Under the pieces are notes generated by a model. The model did no database searches. It was given only the letters and a program-made list of their open reading frames with translations, and had not been told where the DNA came from. Below, in pieces: positions 12,736 to 23,885 of a stretch of DNA of 64,000 nucleotides; within the stretch, counting starts at the first letter, position 1, and the number at the start of each line of letters is the position of its first letter. Both the position numbers and the translations under genes were made by a program. Source of the DNA: Ceratopteris richardii (lineage: Eukaryota; Streptophyta; Polypodiopsida; Polypodiales; Pteridaceae); assembly GCA_020310875.1 (NCBI GenBank), contig CM035416.1:1960406-2024405 (forward strand), read 5' to 3'.

Positions 12736-13470
12736 TGGAGAAGGCAAAGATAGCCAGCACTCCTATGGAGGTAAACCGTAAATTAAGTACTCATGAAGGT
12801 GTTGAGGTTGAAGACATTGCATGTTATCAAAGCATAGTAGGAAGCTTGAATTATGCCACATTGACAAGGATTGACATTTGTTACACAGTAAGTGTTTTGA
12901 GTCAGTTCATGCACAAACCAAGAGTACCTCACTTGGAAGTAGGTAAAAGGGTTGTGAAGTATCTTAAGGGCACTCAAAACCAAGGTCTTTTATTCCCTTA
13001 TACATCAAATTTAGATATAAATCTATATTTAGATGTAGACTGGGCAGGATGCAAAGATGATAGAAGGAGTACTTTTGGGTATGTATCTTTTGCAGGTGAT
13101 AAACCAATTTCATGGTCTGCAAAGAAGCAACCAACTATTGCTCTATCCTTAACAGAAGTTGATTACAGGGGATTAGCCAATGCTACTCAGGAAGCTATAT
13201 GGATTAAATTGTTATATTCAGATTTGGGACTTCACACTCACTCACCAATGATTTTTGGTGACAATACCATTTCATTACATCTTGCAGCCAACCATGTCTA
13301 TCATGCTAGAACCAAGCACATAGAAGTGCACTATCATTATGTCAGAGAGAAGCTCTTGAGCAAGGAGATTCAACTTGCTTATGTATCTACTAGTATGCAG
13401 CTTCCAGATTTACTAACCAAAGCACTTGATGGTACCAAGATTTGCAGATTGAAGACTATGATTGGATTGT
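12735..13470 (+). mobile_element. Copia-1 RNase H region
   Basis: Typical Copia RNase H sequence: D-V-D-W-A-G-C-K-D-D-R-R-S-T near 13036-13077, then I-S-W-S-A-K-K-Q-P-T-I-A-L-S, and D-N-T-I-S further on. It ends with R-T-K-H-I-E-V-H-Y-H and a tail shortly before the polypurine tract. RNase H removes the RNA template during reverse transcription. Confidence 0.88.
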
Positions 13471-13519
13471 AGGATATACTTGAAGATCAATAATGCTATG
13501 GAAACCAAATTTTTGGCTT

Positions 13520-13529
13520 GAGGTGGAGC
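13520..13529 (+). other. Copia-1 polypurine tract
   Basis: GAGGTGGAGC lies directly before the 3' LTR start TGTTGG. This is the expected plus-strand priming site. Confidence 0.8.
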
Positions 13530-14604
13530 TGTTGGTGCAATTTACCCAAGCCTTCACATTTGACATATTGTAGAGAAATTCTATGGACATGTCTATCTTC
13601 ACTAATTGGTTCATGTGAACCACATCTTGTAATATCTAGTTATTTATCCTTGGTAAAAGTCAATTACTTGAAGAACCTTTGTAAAAGCCACAACTTGTGG
13701 AAGTTAGGAGAAAATATAGCTACGAGTTCCTAATGAGAGAATATTTCCTACATCATAGGAGTCACTTTATGGAGAGAGCCAAGAATTTGAATTTCAATTC
13801 AAATTGTGAAGCAAGTGATAAAAAGGAGTTTGGAAAAGTCGTGGGATAACACTTCATCATTGAGCCCATTTGATTGATCATTTTGTAAGCTTGAGTAAGC
13901 ACACTCCATAGATACTCAGCTATCATCATTGTGCATCATTCTCTATGCCAATGATCTTGTACAACATTGTGTTATAATATAAACTTGTCATTGATCAACT
14001 CTGTCTACTCTCCTGCTATGATCTCTTAGAATAGTCAACTTTGACTGAGCGTATCTCATTGATTACTCCATCATTTTGCAAGTTCTATAGCTTTTTAGAA
14101 CCAAATTGAAGTATTCTATATGCGGATAAATTTTCAAGTCACTTGGATCTACCATCTCTGAGAAATCATGATCGAAGCAGTCACTGGTATTTCTTTGAGC
14201 AGTTCCTAAAAAGTCGGGGGTGAGTCTAAGATTGCTAAATTGATTTCTCTGAGCATAGTTTGTTATTTTGAATGATTCCACTTCCAAACATTAGCTTGCT
14301 AAGCTAATTTGATTCCTCTAAAAGGAATTTTCCTAATTGCTACTATGCTGAGAGCACTGAGCTTAAGAATCAACATGTGTGTGAACCAAAATAACATGTT
14401 TTTGACAACTTGTGATTTTTGAAGTTATCTATTTTGGATCAATCATTACATTCATCAACTCCAAAGTACATTAGTACTTCATTGGTGTCATTTGGAAGCG
14501 AAGAGGGCCCACTACTCAACTCTGAAGTATATCAGGGCTGGTATCAAGCAGGTTTAGCAAGTACTACTTCATTTCTTGAAGTATCCATATCATCTCATCC
14601 AACA
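13530..14604 (+). repeat. Copia-1 3' LTR
   Basis: It matches the 5' LTR from TGTTGGTGCAATTTACCC to CATCTCATCCAACA. Relative to the 5' copy it carries two extra short stretches, near 13699 and near 13777-13810. TTCTT of the target duplication follows. Confidence 0.93.
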
Positions 14605-15292
14605 TTCTTCTTAATGAGCCCTAAACACTTGTCTGCGAACAATATGGCTGCTCAAATCCAAGTTTGGGCACTTCCAATACTGATGGCCCTAGAGCAATCA
14701 TTGGCAGGATTTTGAATTTTCTTGGAAATTCTTTTGAGCCTCATGTACTTGACATTGTCCCTTAAGGTTTTTGCAACAATTACACACCAAGTAGTGAGAA
14801 AAAAAGTAGCCTTTGCACATGGATGATTGCCCTTCCAACCTAGGCCAATGTTGGACCATTTTTGGCTTTTATTAGGTCTTTTGGGTCCAAATTTCAAATG
14901 GGCATAGATTATGAATTGAGCACTCCTATCAATGTCTTTATTTTCACTTTTGGAGACGTTTGCACATGAATGATTTCCGTACCAACCCATGGAATTCATT
15001 GGCAATATCTTAAGTTTTTTTTTGGACCTTTGTGCCAAATTTTGCGTATAGTCTTAATTTTACTTGGGAAACTCAAATATGCACTTGGTTTTTAAAATTT
15101 TGAGCTATTTGCACCAAAATGATTGCTTTGCATATCACCTTCTTATTGGGCAATCATGAGTGTGATTTCTTGCTCAAATGCAAGTTTTTCTTACAATTGC
15201 CTCTTAGCACATGTATACTATGTCCTACCAGACCATAACACACTTCAAACTTGGAAAATACCCCTTGTGTGAGGATGATTTCTCCGTATTTT
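14605..15292. repeat. Repeat block Y1, right part
   Basis: This continues block Y1 after Copia-1 and is homologous to 17034-17365 of Y2 (CTTCTTAATGAGCCC, CAAGTTTGGGCACTTCC, ACTGATGGCCCTA, TTGAATTTTCTTGG, CTTCTTATTGGGCAAT, CTTGTGTGAGGAT). The middle, about 14790-15110, has no counterpart in Y2. Non-coding. Confidence 0.8.
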
Positions 15293-17365
15293 GGTTTTGA
15301 GGATGTAATGTAAGGTCATTTTCATATATTAAGAGCATCTATTTATCTTCCAAAAAGCTAGAAATTAGTTAGATCATTAAAGCTATCAAAGAAGTTTCTT
15401 CTTAAATGAGAAATTTAAAGTAAGTGCAAATGTGTGAGAATATAGTTAGGAGGCAATATTTTGCATCATATATTCTTATGCATAAGTAATCTTTGTAATA
15501 TACTTTGTAAAATCTCACAATTTTTCTCATGTCAAACAATGTGTTATCATTCTGAATAACTATATACCTATGCATCTAGGTAGGCATATACCTATGTATG
15601 TATGTATATATGATCTTTGTGTTACCATACTACATGAGATATTTGTATTCAAAGACACAAATAGTATGAAATATGTATGTATGTATGTACATCTATAAGC
15701 GTGTATATCCCACCTTGCTCTCGAAGTTGACTTACCTGGTGGGGTTTTCTATCATGTGTCTGCAAAGGAAATAATATAAGCTAAGGTATTTAAATAATCA
15801 AGGAAGCATGTAGAAATTGAAAAACAATTGACATTGCATAGAAACTAAAATGAGGCTTTTGTTGAGATATAGAGCTCAAAAATGGATTTTTTGAGAAAAA
15901 GCTACATTATTTAAGGCTCTAGGGATGAGGTTTTGGGAAATCATTTGTTGCACTTTGGCATGAAACTTGAAATCATTTGTTTAATTTTCTCTTTGGCAAT
16001 CATTTGTTGCATTTTGGCTTGCAACTGCTCTCTTACCCTAAGCCTTGTGTGAAAATTCAAAAACTATTTCAAAAACACCAAAATCCAGTAGACAATTGCC
16101 CTAGGACCTATGAGCACTTTTGAGTGACTTTGCATGCATTGTGCACTTGATTATGATTCCCAAAGTGTATATTGGCCCTATAGCTAGTATTTACTTGGTT
16201 TTAATCATGATTGCTAAAAGAAATTTCTCTAACTTGCCTTAGGCTAGGGAAATCATGTGCATGCAAAGTAGACTTTTTAATGGCAAAGAATGTTAGAGTG
16301 CTGCACAAATCTCCTTGGCTAAAAGTAAAAGAAAAAAGGACTTGTCTAGCAAACAATTTCTCTTCCAATTAGACCAATCGTAGGCCTAAACTACACTTTT
16401 TCTTTGATTTTTCTTTTCCAAAGAGTAGAACAATACTTTTCTAAGCTTTAACATTTGGAAAAGTTATTATTTGTCTCAAAATTCACTTAAATCCAATAGA
16501 AGATTGACCTACAATCTTGAGTAATTATTTTTTAGGTTTGAGTGATTTTTATCACCAAACTTTTTAAAACTCTTCCTATGATGCTTCTAGAGCTCTTGTG
16601 AGGTTTAGAAGTTCAATTTGAACTTGGAAAATCCTATGATTACCTCAAGTGATTGCTCTACATAGAGCAATGGCGGATGTGCAAAAATGAGTTTTGGTGC
16701 AATCTCTTGGTGTATTGGGACCTAATTTTAGTTCATGCAATATGATGGAACAAAAATATAGCCCAAGAGCTTTGAATTGTGTAGAAAAGCCTTCAAACAA
16801 TTTCCCTAGCAAGCAGAGCAATCATGAGCTAAATTTTGAGGCTAAAGTTGACTTTCTTGAGTTGAACTTCTTGCTTTGCACTTAGAAGCCCAGGAACTAT
16901 GTAATACGAAAAAAAAAACAAAAAAAAAAATTTAGAGCTCAACTACTTGAGATGATTTCCCTAGAACTTAGACCAGTCCTAAGTGTGCATTTGGCTTATT
17001 TTTGGAACATTTTTGGATTTCTTTCCTTGGTTTCTTCTTAATGAGCCCTACTTGGCTCCCAACAATATGCCTACTCAAATTCAAGTTTGGGCACTTCCAA
17101 GACTGATGGCCCTATAGGAATTGTTGGTGGCATTTTGAATTTTCTTGGAAATTCTTTGACCCTCTTGTACTTGACACCTTAGCAATTTGCAGCAAAACCA
17201 TTGCTTCGCATGTCAACTTCTTATTGGGCAATTTTGAGTGTGGTTACTTGCTCAAATGCAAGTTTCTCTTACAAGTTCCTCTTGGAACATGTATATCTAT
17301 GTCCTACTAGGGCATAACACACTCCAAACTTGGAAAATATGCCTTGTGTGAGGATAATTGCTTTC
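15293..17365. repeat. Repeat block Y2 (tandem copy of Y1, with Copia-1 empty site)
   Basis: This copy lies directly after Y1 in the same orientation and is collinear with 6775-8760 plus 14605-15292. It has no Copia insertion: 17025-17045 reads straight through GGTTTCTTCTTAATG. It holds the near-perfect inverted repeat ATTGCTCTAcaTAGAGCAAT at 16652-16671. No coding content. From 17366 to 17648 there is low-complexity AT-rich sequence only. Confidence 0.85.
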
Positions 17366-17648
17366 TTTTTTTTGAATTTTTTAGCTTGTTTGATCTCCAT
17401 TTTCCCCCCTCACCTCCTAAATCACTTATTCTACTTGCATCTCACCTAGATATATAGTTTTCTAACCTTTTAACAAGAAAAAAAAAAGCATGAAATGAAC
17501 ATTTACCACCTCGTTGCACATGGGTGATTGCTCTGCTACCCCCCTCCTTCATGACTTGGAAAAACCTCTTAATGCCCTCTCTTAAGCTTGGATCTTATTC
17601 TGCAAAGCTTCCAAAACTCAAGAGCTACTACTCTAGCCCCCAAACATG

Positions 17649-18513
17649 TGTATAAAGAGAATAAGAGAGGAAGAAAGAGTTGAAAAGAGTAGGAATGCGA
17701 AGAAAGAAAAGAGGAAATCTTAGTTTTAATGGAAATCTTGAAACAAATAACCCTAAAATCTGGTTTTTGTCCTATTCCTACCTATCTATCTACGTAATTA
17801 GCTATCTAAAGTGATGAACAAGATATAGAATTACTTAGAACACACATAAGAAGCACCAAAAGCATATACCTCTTTTGAAATCTTACCATCAAGAACTCTC
17901 TCTGTGCACACAATAAGAAGAATGTCATATCCATGGAGTGAATGATGGGTAGGTATAAAGACCTATACATGATGAAATAAAAGCACATGAACCTACAACA
18001 AGAGTAAGGCAAGCATGCACATGGGTGCACATACACACACACACACACACACACACTCACAAGAAGGCAAGTGATATGATTATCTAAGAAGGTCATTATA
18101 TTGCAAAATTCTAAGTACATTGCTCAAAAGAGTTGTCAAGTCTAATTGAGTAACCCTAAAAAATGAGATCTCTTTCACTTATAGAAAATTTTTAGTGTTT
18201 GGCGTAGCTTTAAAAATAGTATCCAAAAGCCAATTGGAAGCGAAAATAATTTCAAATAAATAGAGAATTTGATGTGGTTATTTTACTCAAAGCCCTTAAA
18301 GCCTGAGTACTATTTTGCTTTTTACATGTGGGCCTCATTATTGCTAAAAATATGAAATTATGCCAAAATAGGTATTTTTACATGTATTTTGGGCAATATA
18401 TGGGAAAATCCTAATCTTTAGAAGAATTTGAGATTGAATAAATTAGTAGAATCTTTTCGCTTTGACTACTTGCACTTGGCAGTTTTAGGTCGAATTTTGA
18501 GCGTCCTCCAACA
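17649..18513. repeat. LTR-like block X2, probable 3' LTR of the minus-strand Gypsy fossil that follows
   Basis: Homologous to X1 (5661-6433). It starts TGTATAAAGAG and ends CCTCCAACA. On the minus strand it would begin TGTTGGAGG and be preceded by the purine run of CTCCCCTC at 18515-18524, as expected of a 3' LTR with its polypurine tract. It contains a (CA)n microsatellite at about 18033-18055. Confidence 0.55.
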
Positions 18514-20060
18514 TTCTCCCCTCACTGCTTTCTGTCATCCGTTATAGATGTCTTTATGGCATCAAGGATGAGCATGGATGTTGATGCACAAATATCAGGT
18601 GATGAATATTGCCATCATAGTACAGTAGTTGGCACCTGCAAAACCTCTTCAACAAGTAGATTGTAGCTTTTTGGAGACTTTTTTCTTGCATATCTTTTAC
18701 GTGTACCTTCAAAAATAATTGAGTAAATTATATACTTCATGCCTAGTTACCATTTCTAATAAAATTTTTTCAATGGGCAAGGGATAGTTGTCCCAAATAG
18801 TAACCTCATTGAGTTTCTTAAGATTAATGCAAGCTCATAGTTTGTTGTTCTTTGGAAACAACCTCTATGGGGGATACACAATCTCTGTGCTCGATTTCAT
18901 AAATGAAACCAGCAACTATCAATTTATGGATTTCTTCATTAATCTTCATAGAGTAAGTTTGTTATATGTATATGACCTTTGTTTGGATGGTCAAGCATTT
19001 GACACCATTGATATGCAATGGGAACAAATGTCAAGATCAACTCTTTTGAGGTCCTTATAGGTCCAAGTGAAGATATATGGATACTCTCGTAAGAGATGTA
19101 TCAAATCTTCTTACTCGAAGCTTGATAGATCCTTTGCGATATATGAGCATCTCTCTTCATTTTCTTTGATTTTTATGATCACTTTCTTTTATCTTCTTTA
19201 TTATTGTAGCTCTCTTCCATTGTCTTTTCATGTTTTGGCATTGCATTTCTTAAAATGTGCGGGAACTTCAAACATTGTTGTTTGATATGACTCATTACTA
19301 TATGTACTAGCTTGGTCAATGGCCATATCATTTTCATGGATCTAGTAAATAGATTTTTTTTCAACTTTTCCATGGTTGATGGAATCATTAGGGTTCCCGT
19401 ATCTTTCAAGTACTCTTTTTCATTACTTAGATCCCCTCCATATAAAGACTAGGATAGTCATTAATGGTGGATGCACTCTTCACCTAGAAATATAATCCAA
19501 CAAACTTGTTCTGAATCTAGTGACTCACCACATCCACTAAGAATATATCCAAGTCATAACCATCTTCATCATAGTGATGTATAAGAGTTTGTTCATTTAC
19601 TGCTCCTTCAATGGCTCCCAAAATATATGGCCAACCAAAAGGATCAAATTCATCCTCTCTTAGAGTAGAGATTGGTATGTAATCACAATCTTCAACTGAT
19701 CATTCTCATGGTCGATTTGGTCCTTGTTGTCTTGCATGAAACTACTAAAGACCAATGTCTTCATGTACCCAAAAAGTTTGACCCCAATTTCCACTCATGA
19801 CAAAGCTTTTTTCCTCATCCTTGTGAATTGCTTGCCATTAGAGAGGTGGCATGTCTTGGTATGTATTAATGTGCAAGTTGATCTTGGTAGTTGAGCCATA
19901 ATGCTACACCACACATGGTCAAGACAATATGAAAACGATGACTATATTTGGAATACCATTTAGGAAGACTCACACACCATGATGTGTAAAATATTTTTAG
20001 CCATCTCTCTCTACTAAAGAATATAACCGATTCCCTGTGTTCTCAAAGATGGGAAGTAGT
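18514..20060 (-). mobile_element. Very decayed Gypsy fossil (protease-RT linker and RT start)
   Basis: On the minus strand, from about 19060 to 18760, residues like A-G-F-I-Y-E-I-E-H-R and S-P-I-E-V-V match the RT entry of Gypsy-1 (EAGFIYEIEHTEW). From 19420 to 19060 the linker words R-D-A-H-I and L-R-T-S match its counterpart loosely. From about 19690 to 19520, E-E-F-D-P-F-G-W and H-Y-D-E-D-G-Y-D match the acidic linker. It is far more decayed than the other copies, with many breaks. I saw no integrase or RNase H in it. Confidence 0.6.
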
Positions 20061-20505
20061 GTTGGATCTAAGAATCATACACACACTCAAGCAAACGGTC
20101 AATAAAATTGTGGAGTGAGTGATTTCTTTCTTTCTCAAATATAGCTAAAAAATAAGAGCCATACATGAATATTGCAATTCTTACTTGGCTCTTTGTGAAA
20201 TCTCTCCTAAAAATGAATCAACAATCAAAGGTACACGTATAAAGAATAATACCACAATTTTTATATGCAATCTTGGGAGGAAAAGAATAGGTGAGCTTGG
20301 ATCTATGTATAGTGAAGAAGGAGATAGATTGACTAGGAAATCTTCAATGATCTCTAGAGGGGAGAAAACCAAATTTAATTCCACTCTCCATAGAGGTGGT
20401 TTATTTCTCGAAACCCTTTTCTCCTTAGCGATGACCTAGCTTCAAGTCTCTCTTGGTGGTCTTTTTTTTTCCTCCTCTCTATGGTGGAAGCTCTTAGAAG
20501 GCTCC
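20061..20505. other. Unassigned sequence interrupted by Gypsy-1
   Basis: No coding or RNA motif is recognised. It ends in GGCTCC, where Gypsy-1 inserted; the sequence resumes at 30971 as block Y3. It may be part of the same older repeat as Y3. Confidence 0.4.
20501..20505 (+). repeat. Target-site duplication of Gypsy-1 (GCTCC)
   Basis: GCTCC directly before the 5' LTR is repeated at 30971-30975 directly after the 3' LTR. Confidence 0.9.
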
Positions 20506-21112
20506 TGTTGGAGCTCAAGGTCAAGGACAAAGCATGGAAGTGCATCAAAGAAGTGGACACACAAGAAAAGGGAGCAAGTAGGGAGCTCCAAGAAGTGTAT
20601 GTCACATTTTCACAAGAATTCCCTACAAAAATAGTGATTTTCATTACTAAAAACCATTGTAAATACCCTTTTCCATTTTTGCAACTCCATTTGGTTCAGT
20701 TGAGGAGTCCTCAAGCTTGAGGAGTATTAGAAGTATCATCCTACCAATTTTCATAATTTTTAGACTTCGTTTGAGCCCTCAAATAAGCCCTGGAACCTAA
20801 TTTTTAACTAGGCCGGACACTAGGTCTGGACAGGGCCAAAACTAGTCAAAAAACTATAAAAAGAGCTAGAGAGCTCATTTTTGAGGCTAGCTTGTTAGAG
20901 AATAGAGCTTTTGTAAGAGATCTCTTATGTAATCGAAGCTTTCCATTGTTCTCGCTTTGATCTTGCCTTGTGCGCATGTGTGTGTATGTGTGTGCATGCT
21001 TGTGTGCTTTCACTCACACACACGTGCCTTCACTCGCTCGTGGTCTTCATACCAGTCCTCACGTCTCCGTGGATTGAAAAGTAAAGGAGGTGGTTCTTAC
21101 GCTTGAGCTACA
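20506..21112 (+). repeat. Gypsy-1 5' LTR
   Basis: It starts TGTTGGAGCTCAAGG and ends GCTTGAGCTACA. CTTGAGG and CTCAAGC words and a GT-rich run (GTGTGTGTATGTG) are shared by the related LTRs of Gypsy-2 and Gypsy-3. Confidence 0.93.
20854..20863 (+). promoter_or_regulatory. LTR TATA box
   Basis: CTATAAAAAG matches the plant TATA consensus. The same decamer, in the same LTR context, lies at 30712 (Gypsy-1 3' LTR), 36694 and 42956 (Gypsy-2) and, reversed, 48468-48477 (Gypsy-3). It is the likely promoter of element transcription, and the most conserved short block of the LTRs. Confidence 0.75.
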
Positions 21113-21120
21113 CCAAATTT

Positions 21121-21138
21121 TGGCGCCGTTGGCGGGGA
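21121..21138 (+). other. Gypsy-1 primer-binding site (tRNA-Asp type)
   Basis: TGGCGCCGTTGGCGGGGA differs by one base from the complement of the tRNA-Asp 3' end known as the Athila-type primer site. It lies 8 bases after the LTR. Confidence 0.85.
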
Positions 21139-21470
21139 GAGAGCTTCGAGGACAAGCGTTGTGATGGTAAGATCGTAGATTTGCGACGTTGGAAGGTAAA
21201 AAAACTGTCATTTCTATTCATTTTTAGATTTTTCTTCTTCATCTTCATCATCATCACCATCTCCATCTTCTTCCATCTTCTTCTTCATAGAAATTTCTTG
21301 TTTTTTAGTGCAGTTTCACCATCTTCATACCATTTTTCATGCATTATTGTGTGAGAAGGAGTTAGGAGGTGCAAGGGAGAGCAAGCGCCTATGTTTTTTC
21401 ATGATTTTCTGCACATACGGAGCTCGCCATTGCTCGACGCTAAGAAATTTGAATTTCCCGTCAAAAAATA

Positions 21471-22350
21471 CGATTCTAACTGAAAATCGCGATTTTCATA
21501 AAATTCAAATAGTAAAAGAAAAAAGACGATTTTCTATTTCCCACCTAAAATCTTTTTGAAAAGAACACGATTCTGGGTTCATTCTCAGAATCGCGATTCT
21601 CTGGTTTTGCTCAAAATCGCAATTCTCTAAATTTCTCAAAAAACACGATTCTAAGAAGACACGATTTTCAGTGGGCTCAAAATCGCGATTTTCACAAATC
21701 ACGATTTTCAACCAAAAACATGATTTTGATAAAAACACGATTCTCTGATTGGCTCCAAAATCACGATTTTTCAAAACACGATTCTCATCCAAAATCGCGA
21801 TTTTCACGATTTTTAGAACACAATTTTCACTAAGGTACAAAATCGCGATTTTCAGAACACGATTCTCAAAAAACATGATTTTTTGGCCAAAATCATGATT
21901 TTCATGTCAAAAACCCGATTTTGAGAAGACATGATTTTCAGTCAAAATCGCGATTTTCTGATCATTCTCAAAATCGCGATTTTCAAGATAAAAACACGAT
22001 TTTGAACAAACACGATTTTCAGTCAAAATCGCGATTTTCTGATCATTCTCAAAATCGCAATTTTCAGGCCAAAAACATGACTTTCTGTCAGAATTGCGTT
22101 TTTCATGATTCTCTCTCAAAATCGCGTTTTTCACGATTCTCACTCAAAATCGCATTTTTGGGGATTACTCAAAATCGCAATTTTCATCAGTGCTCAACAT
22201 CGCGATTTTCATGATTTCACAAAATCGTGATTTTTATGGTTGCTCAGCATTGCGTTTTTCATTAGATTCTAGCATCACAATTTTCAGACCTCCTAAAATC
22301 GCGATTTTTAGACCCCCTAACCTAAAATCGCGATTTTCACACAAAATCGT
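21471..22350 (+). repeat. Leader array of the palindrome ATCGCGAT
   Basis: About 880 bases are built from irregularly spaced copies of AAAATCGCGATTTTC and close variants (ACACGATTTTC, AAAATCGCAATTTTC, AAAATCATGATTTTC). I count eleven exact ATCGCGAT cores and well over twenty variants, spaced mostly 15-55 bases apart. The array lies between the primer site and Gag, so it would be part of the genomic RNA leader. The open frames through it are by-products of the repeat and not genes. Confidence 0.95.
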
Positions 22351-22399
22351 GATTTTTCCATAAGTACCTATTTCCCTGTTTTTACCCTCAGGAGCCTGA

Positions 22400-22560
22400 T
22401 TTGACATAACTTTTTCATCAAAAGTCCAGTTTTTGAGCTCTATAGCTTGTTGGAAAGCTCATTTCGAATCCTATATGGCCTCAACTGTTTTTTATAAGAA
22501 TAACACGTTGATTTTTAGATATGATAATTTGAAGTTGACCCTCAGGTGGGACCAGGAACC
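22400..22560 (+). other. Conserved leader block after the array
   Basis: The words CATAACTTTTTCAT, TTTTTGAGCTCT and TTTGAAGTTGACCCTC recur, as reverse complement and in the same order, at 59500-59585 in the Gypsy-3 leader. The block ties the two leaders together despite different arrays upstream. Its function is unknown. Confidence 0.75.
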
Positions 22561-22624
22561 CAAGGGGACTCAAAAAGATTTTGAACCATATCAAGGGGAA
22601 ATTTTGGACTCTTAACCAAAGCTT

Positions 22625-23560
22625 ATGAACGTGAGATCTGATAGACACCTAGGCAAGGATAAACAAAGCAATAGATCATTTGAGGCTAATGTCAACCATA
22701 CAACTAAGTCTTGGGCACAACAACTAAGTGGTTATCCTTACGTACTAAGCTCTTATGTTCAAAGCCTACCAGGCTCGACTCTAAGAAGGGCCTACAGGTG
22801 CAAACCTAGACAAGAGTTACCCTAGAGCAGATTTAGAGATTGAATGGATGAAAATGTGCATGAAAATGGTAGAACAAGCTCAAGCAATGCTCGAGACTAG
22901 CCAAAAGTTTAATCAGACAAACTCTGTCAAACCGGATTTGCATTTCCAGGGCTTACTAGAAAGATTAGAGCAGTTCGTAAACAAACCACAAGTTTCTTTA
23001 CCTCCACAGGCTCAACTTGTTGTTGAGGGAGAAAGCTCTCCACCAATGAAAGCTTATGTTCCTAATTCCACGAATGTTGGAATACCTCTTTCAATTCAAG
23101 AGGACTCTCAAGAGTTCTTGCGAGAAATACAAGAGGAGAAATGGGCCAACGAGAAGGGTAATTCCCCTCCTATTCATGAGATTGATGACCTTCATGATCA
23201 ATTTCCTCAAGACATTCCATCTATTTACCGAGATGAAGCGGAAAAACAAGAAGACGAAAGATTAGATTTTGAATCTAATACCTTAGAGGAACTACCTCAA
23301 TTTCCAGGCCCATGGGAATCTGAGTCTCTTCAGATCAGAGCTCCCACAATATTGGTAAGACATGAAGACTCAGTGGTCCCAAGGAACACTGATGTCGTGA
23401 AGAACACTAAGGTTCAATGTCATCTCACTGTAGAAGAGCTGCTCAAAGCAAAACTTGAGCTATGGAATCATGTGAAGGATCAGGTCCCAAAACTTGAGTC
23501 CAATATGCCAAAAGCAGGCTCTAAGCAGAAAGTACCAAAACCTCTAGACAAAATAGGGGA
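22625..23560 (+). mobile_element. Gypsy-1 Gag-derived region
   Basis: The N-terminal words V-N-H-T and Q-Q-L-S-G-Y-P-Y match the start of Gypsy-3 Gag. They are followed by the segment after the knuckles (M-V-E-Q-A-Q-A-M, L-H-F-Q-G-L-L-E-R-L-E) and the acidic stretch E-I-Q-E-E-K-W-A, all shared with Gypsy-3 at 56040-55460. Part of a long open frame that runs on into the protease. Confidence 0.8.
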
Positions 23561-23579
23561 CATGTGTGAGGGTGAAGAA

Positions 23580-23885
23580 GGTAAGACTTATCTTCCAATC
23601 ACCTACCAAGGTTACACAACCAAAGCAATCATAGATTCAGGTGTTGGTGTTGCTATTGCAACCACCTCCTTGTGGAAGCAATGGGGCAAACCCACATTAA
23701 GACCAACTAGAATGAAGCTTCAAATGGTCGATGGTCATTTTGAAAGACCTCTAGGATTGCTCGAAGGGACAACTCTAACCACTTGTGGTGTAGAGTTTGA
23801 ACACATATTCACTATATGTGACTTTGAGAAAAATAATGTCTACGAGATGATCTTGGGAAGGCCCTTCCTACGACAATTGCAAATA
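23580..23885 (+). mobile_element. Gypsy-1 retropepsin (first protease)
   Basis: The catalytic motif A-I-I-D-S-G lies at 23625-23642. It is followed by the strand M-K-L-Q-M-V-D-G, G-V-E-F-E-H-I-F, and the closing signature M-I-L-G-R-P-F-L near 23848-23873, the standard retropepsin layout. It would cut the Gag-Pol precursor. Confidence 0.88.

Larger units (their letters stand above)
8762..14604 (+). mobile_element. Copia-1, Ty1/Copia LTR retrotransposon fossil
   Basis: This 5.84-kb element has LTRs of 1038 and 1075 bp, an initiator-Met primer site, Gag with a zinc knuckle, protease, integrase, reverse transcriptase and RNase H in that order. The order integrase before RT defines the Copia superfamily. 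It is flanked by a 5-bp target duplication and inserted into repeat block Y1. By eye the LTRs differ by about 4 percent in substitutions plus two larger indels, so the insertion is moderately young and postdates the Y1/Y2 duplication. All expected parts are present but the coding region is broken in several places, so it cannot be autonomous now. Copia-2 and the fragment at 32165-32751 are relatives. Confidence 0.95.

Noticed and set aside
18029-18060. Promoter-like element in the CA-rich stretch
   Set aside because: It is a plain (CA)n microsatellite inside an LTR-like block.
21505-22214. Several repetitive open frames on both strands that look like a repeat protein
   Set aside because: They are by-products of the palindrome array in the Gypsy-1 leader; no start context, and the same words appear in all frames.
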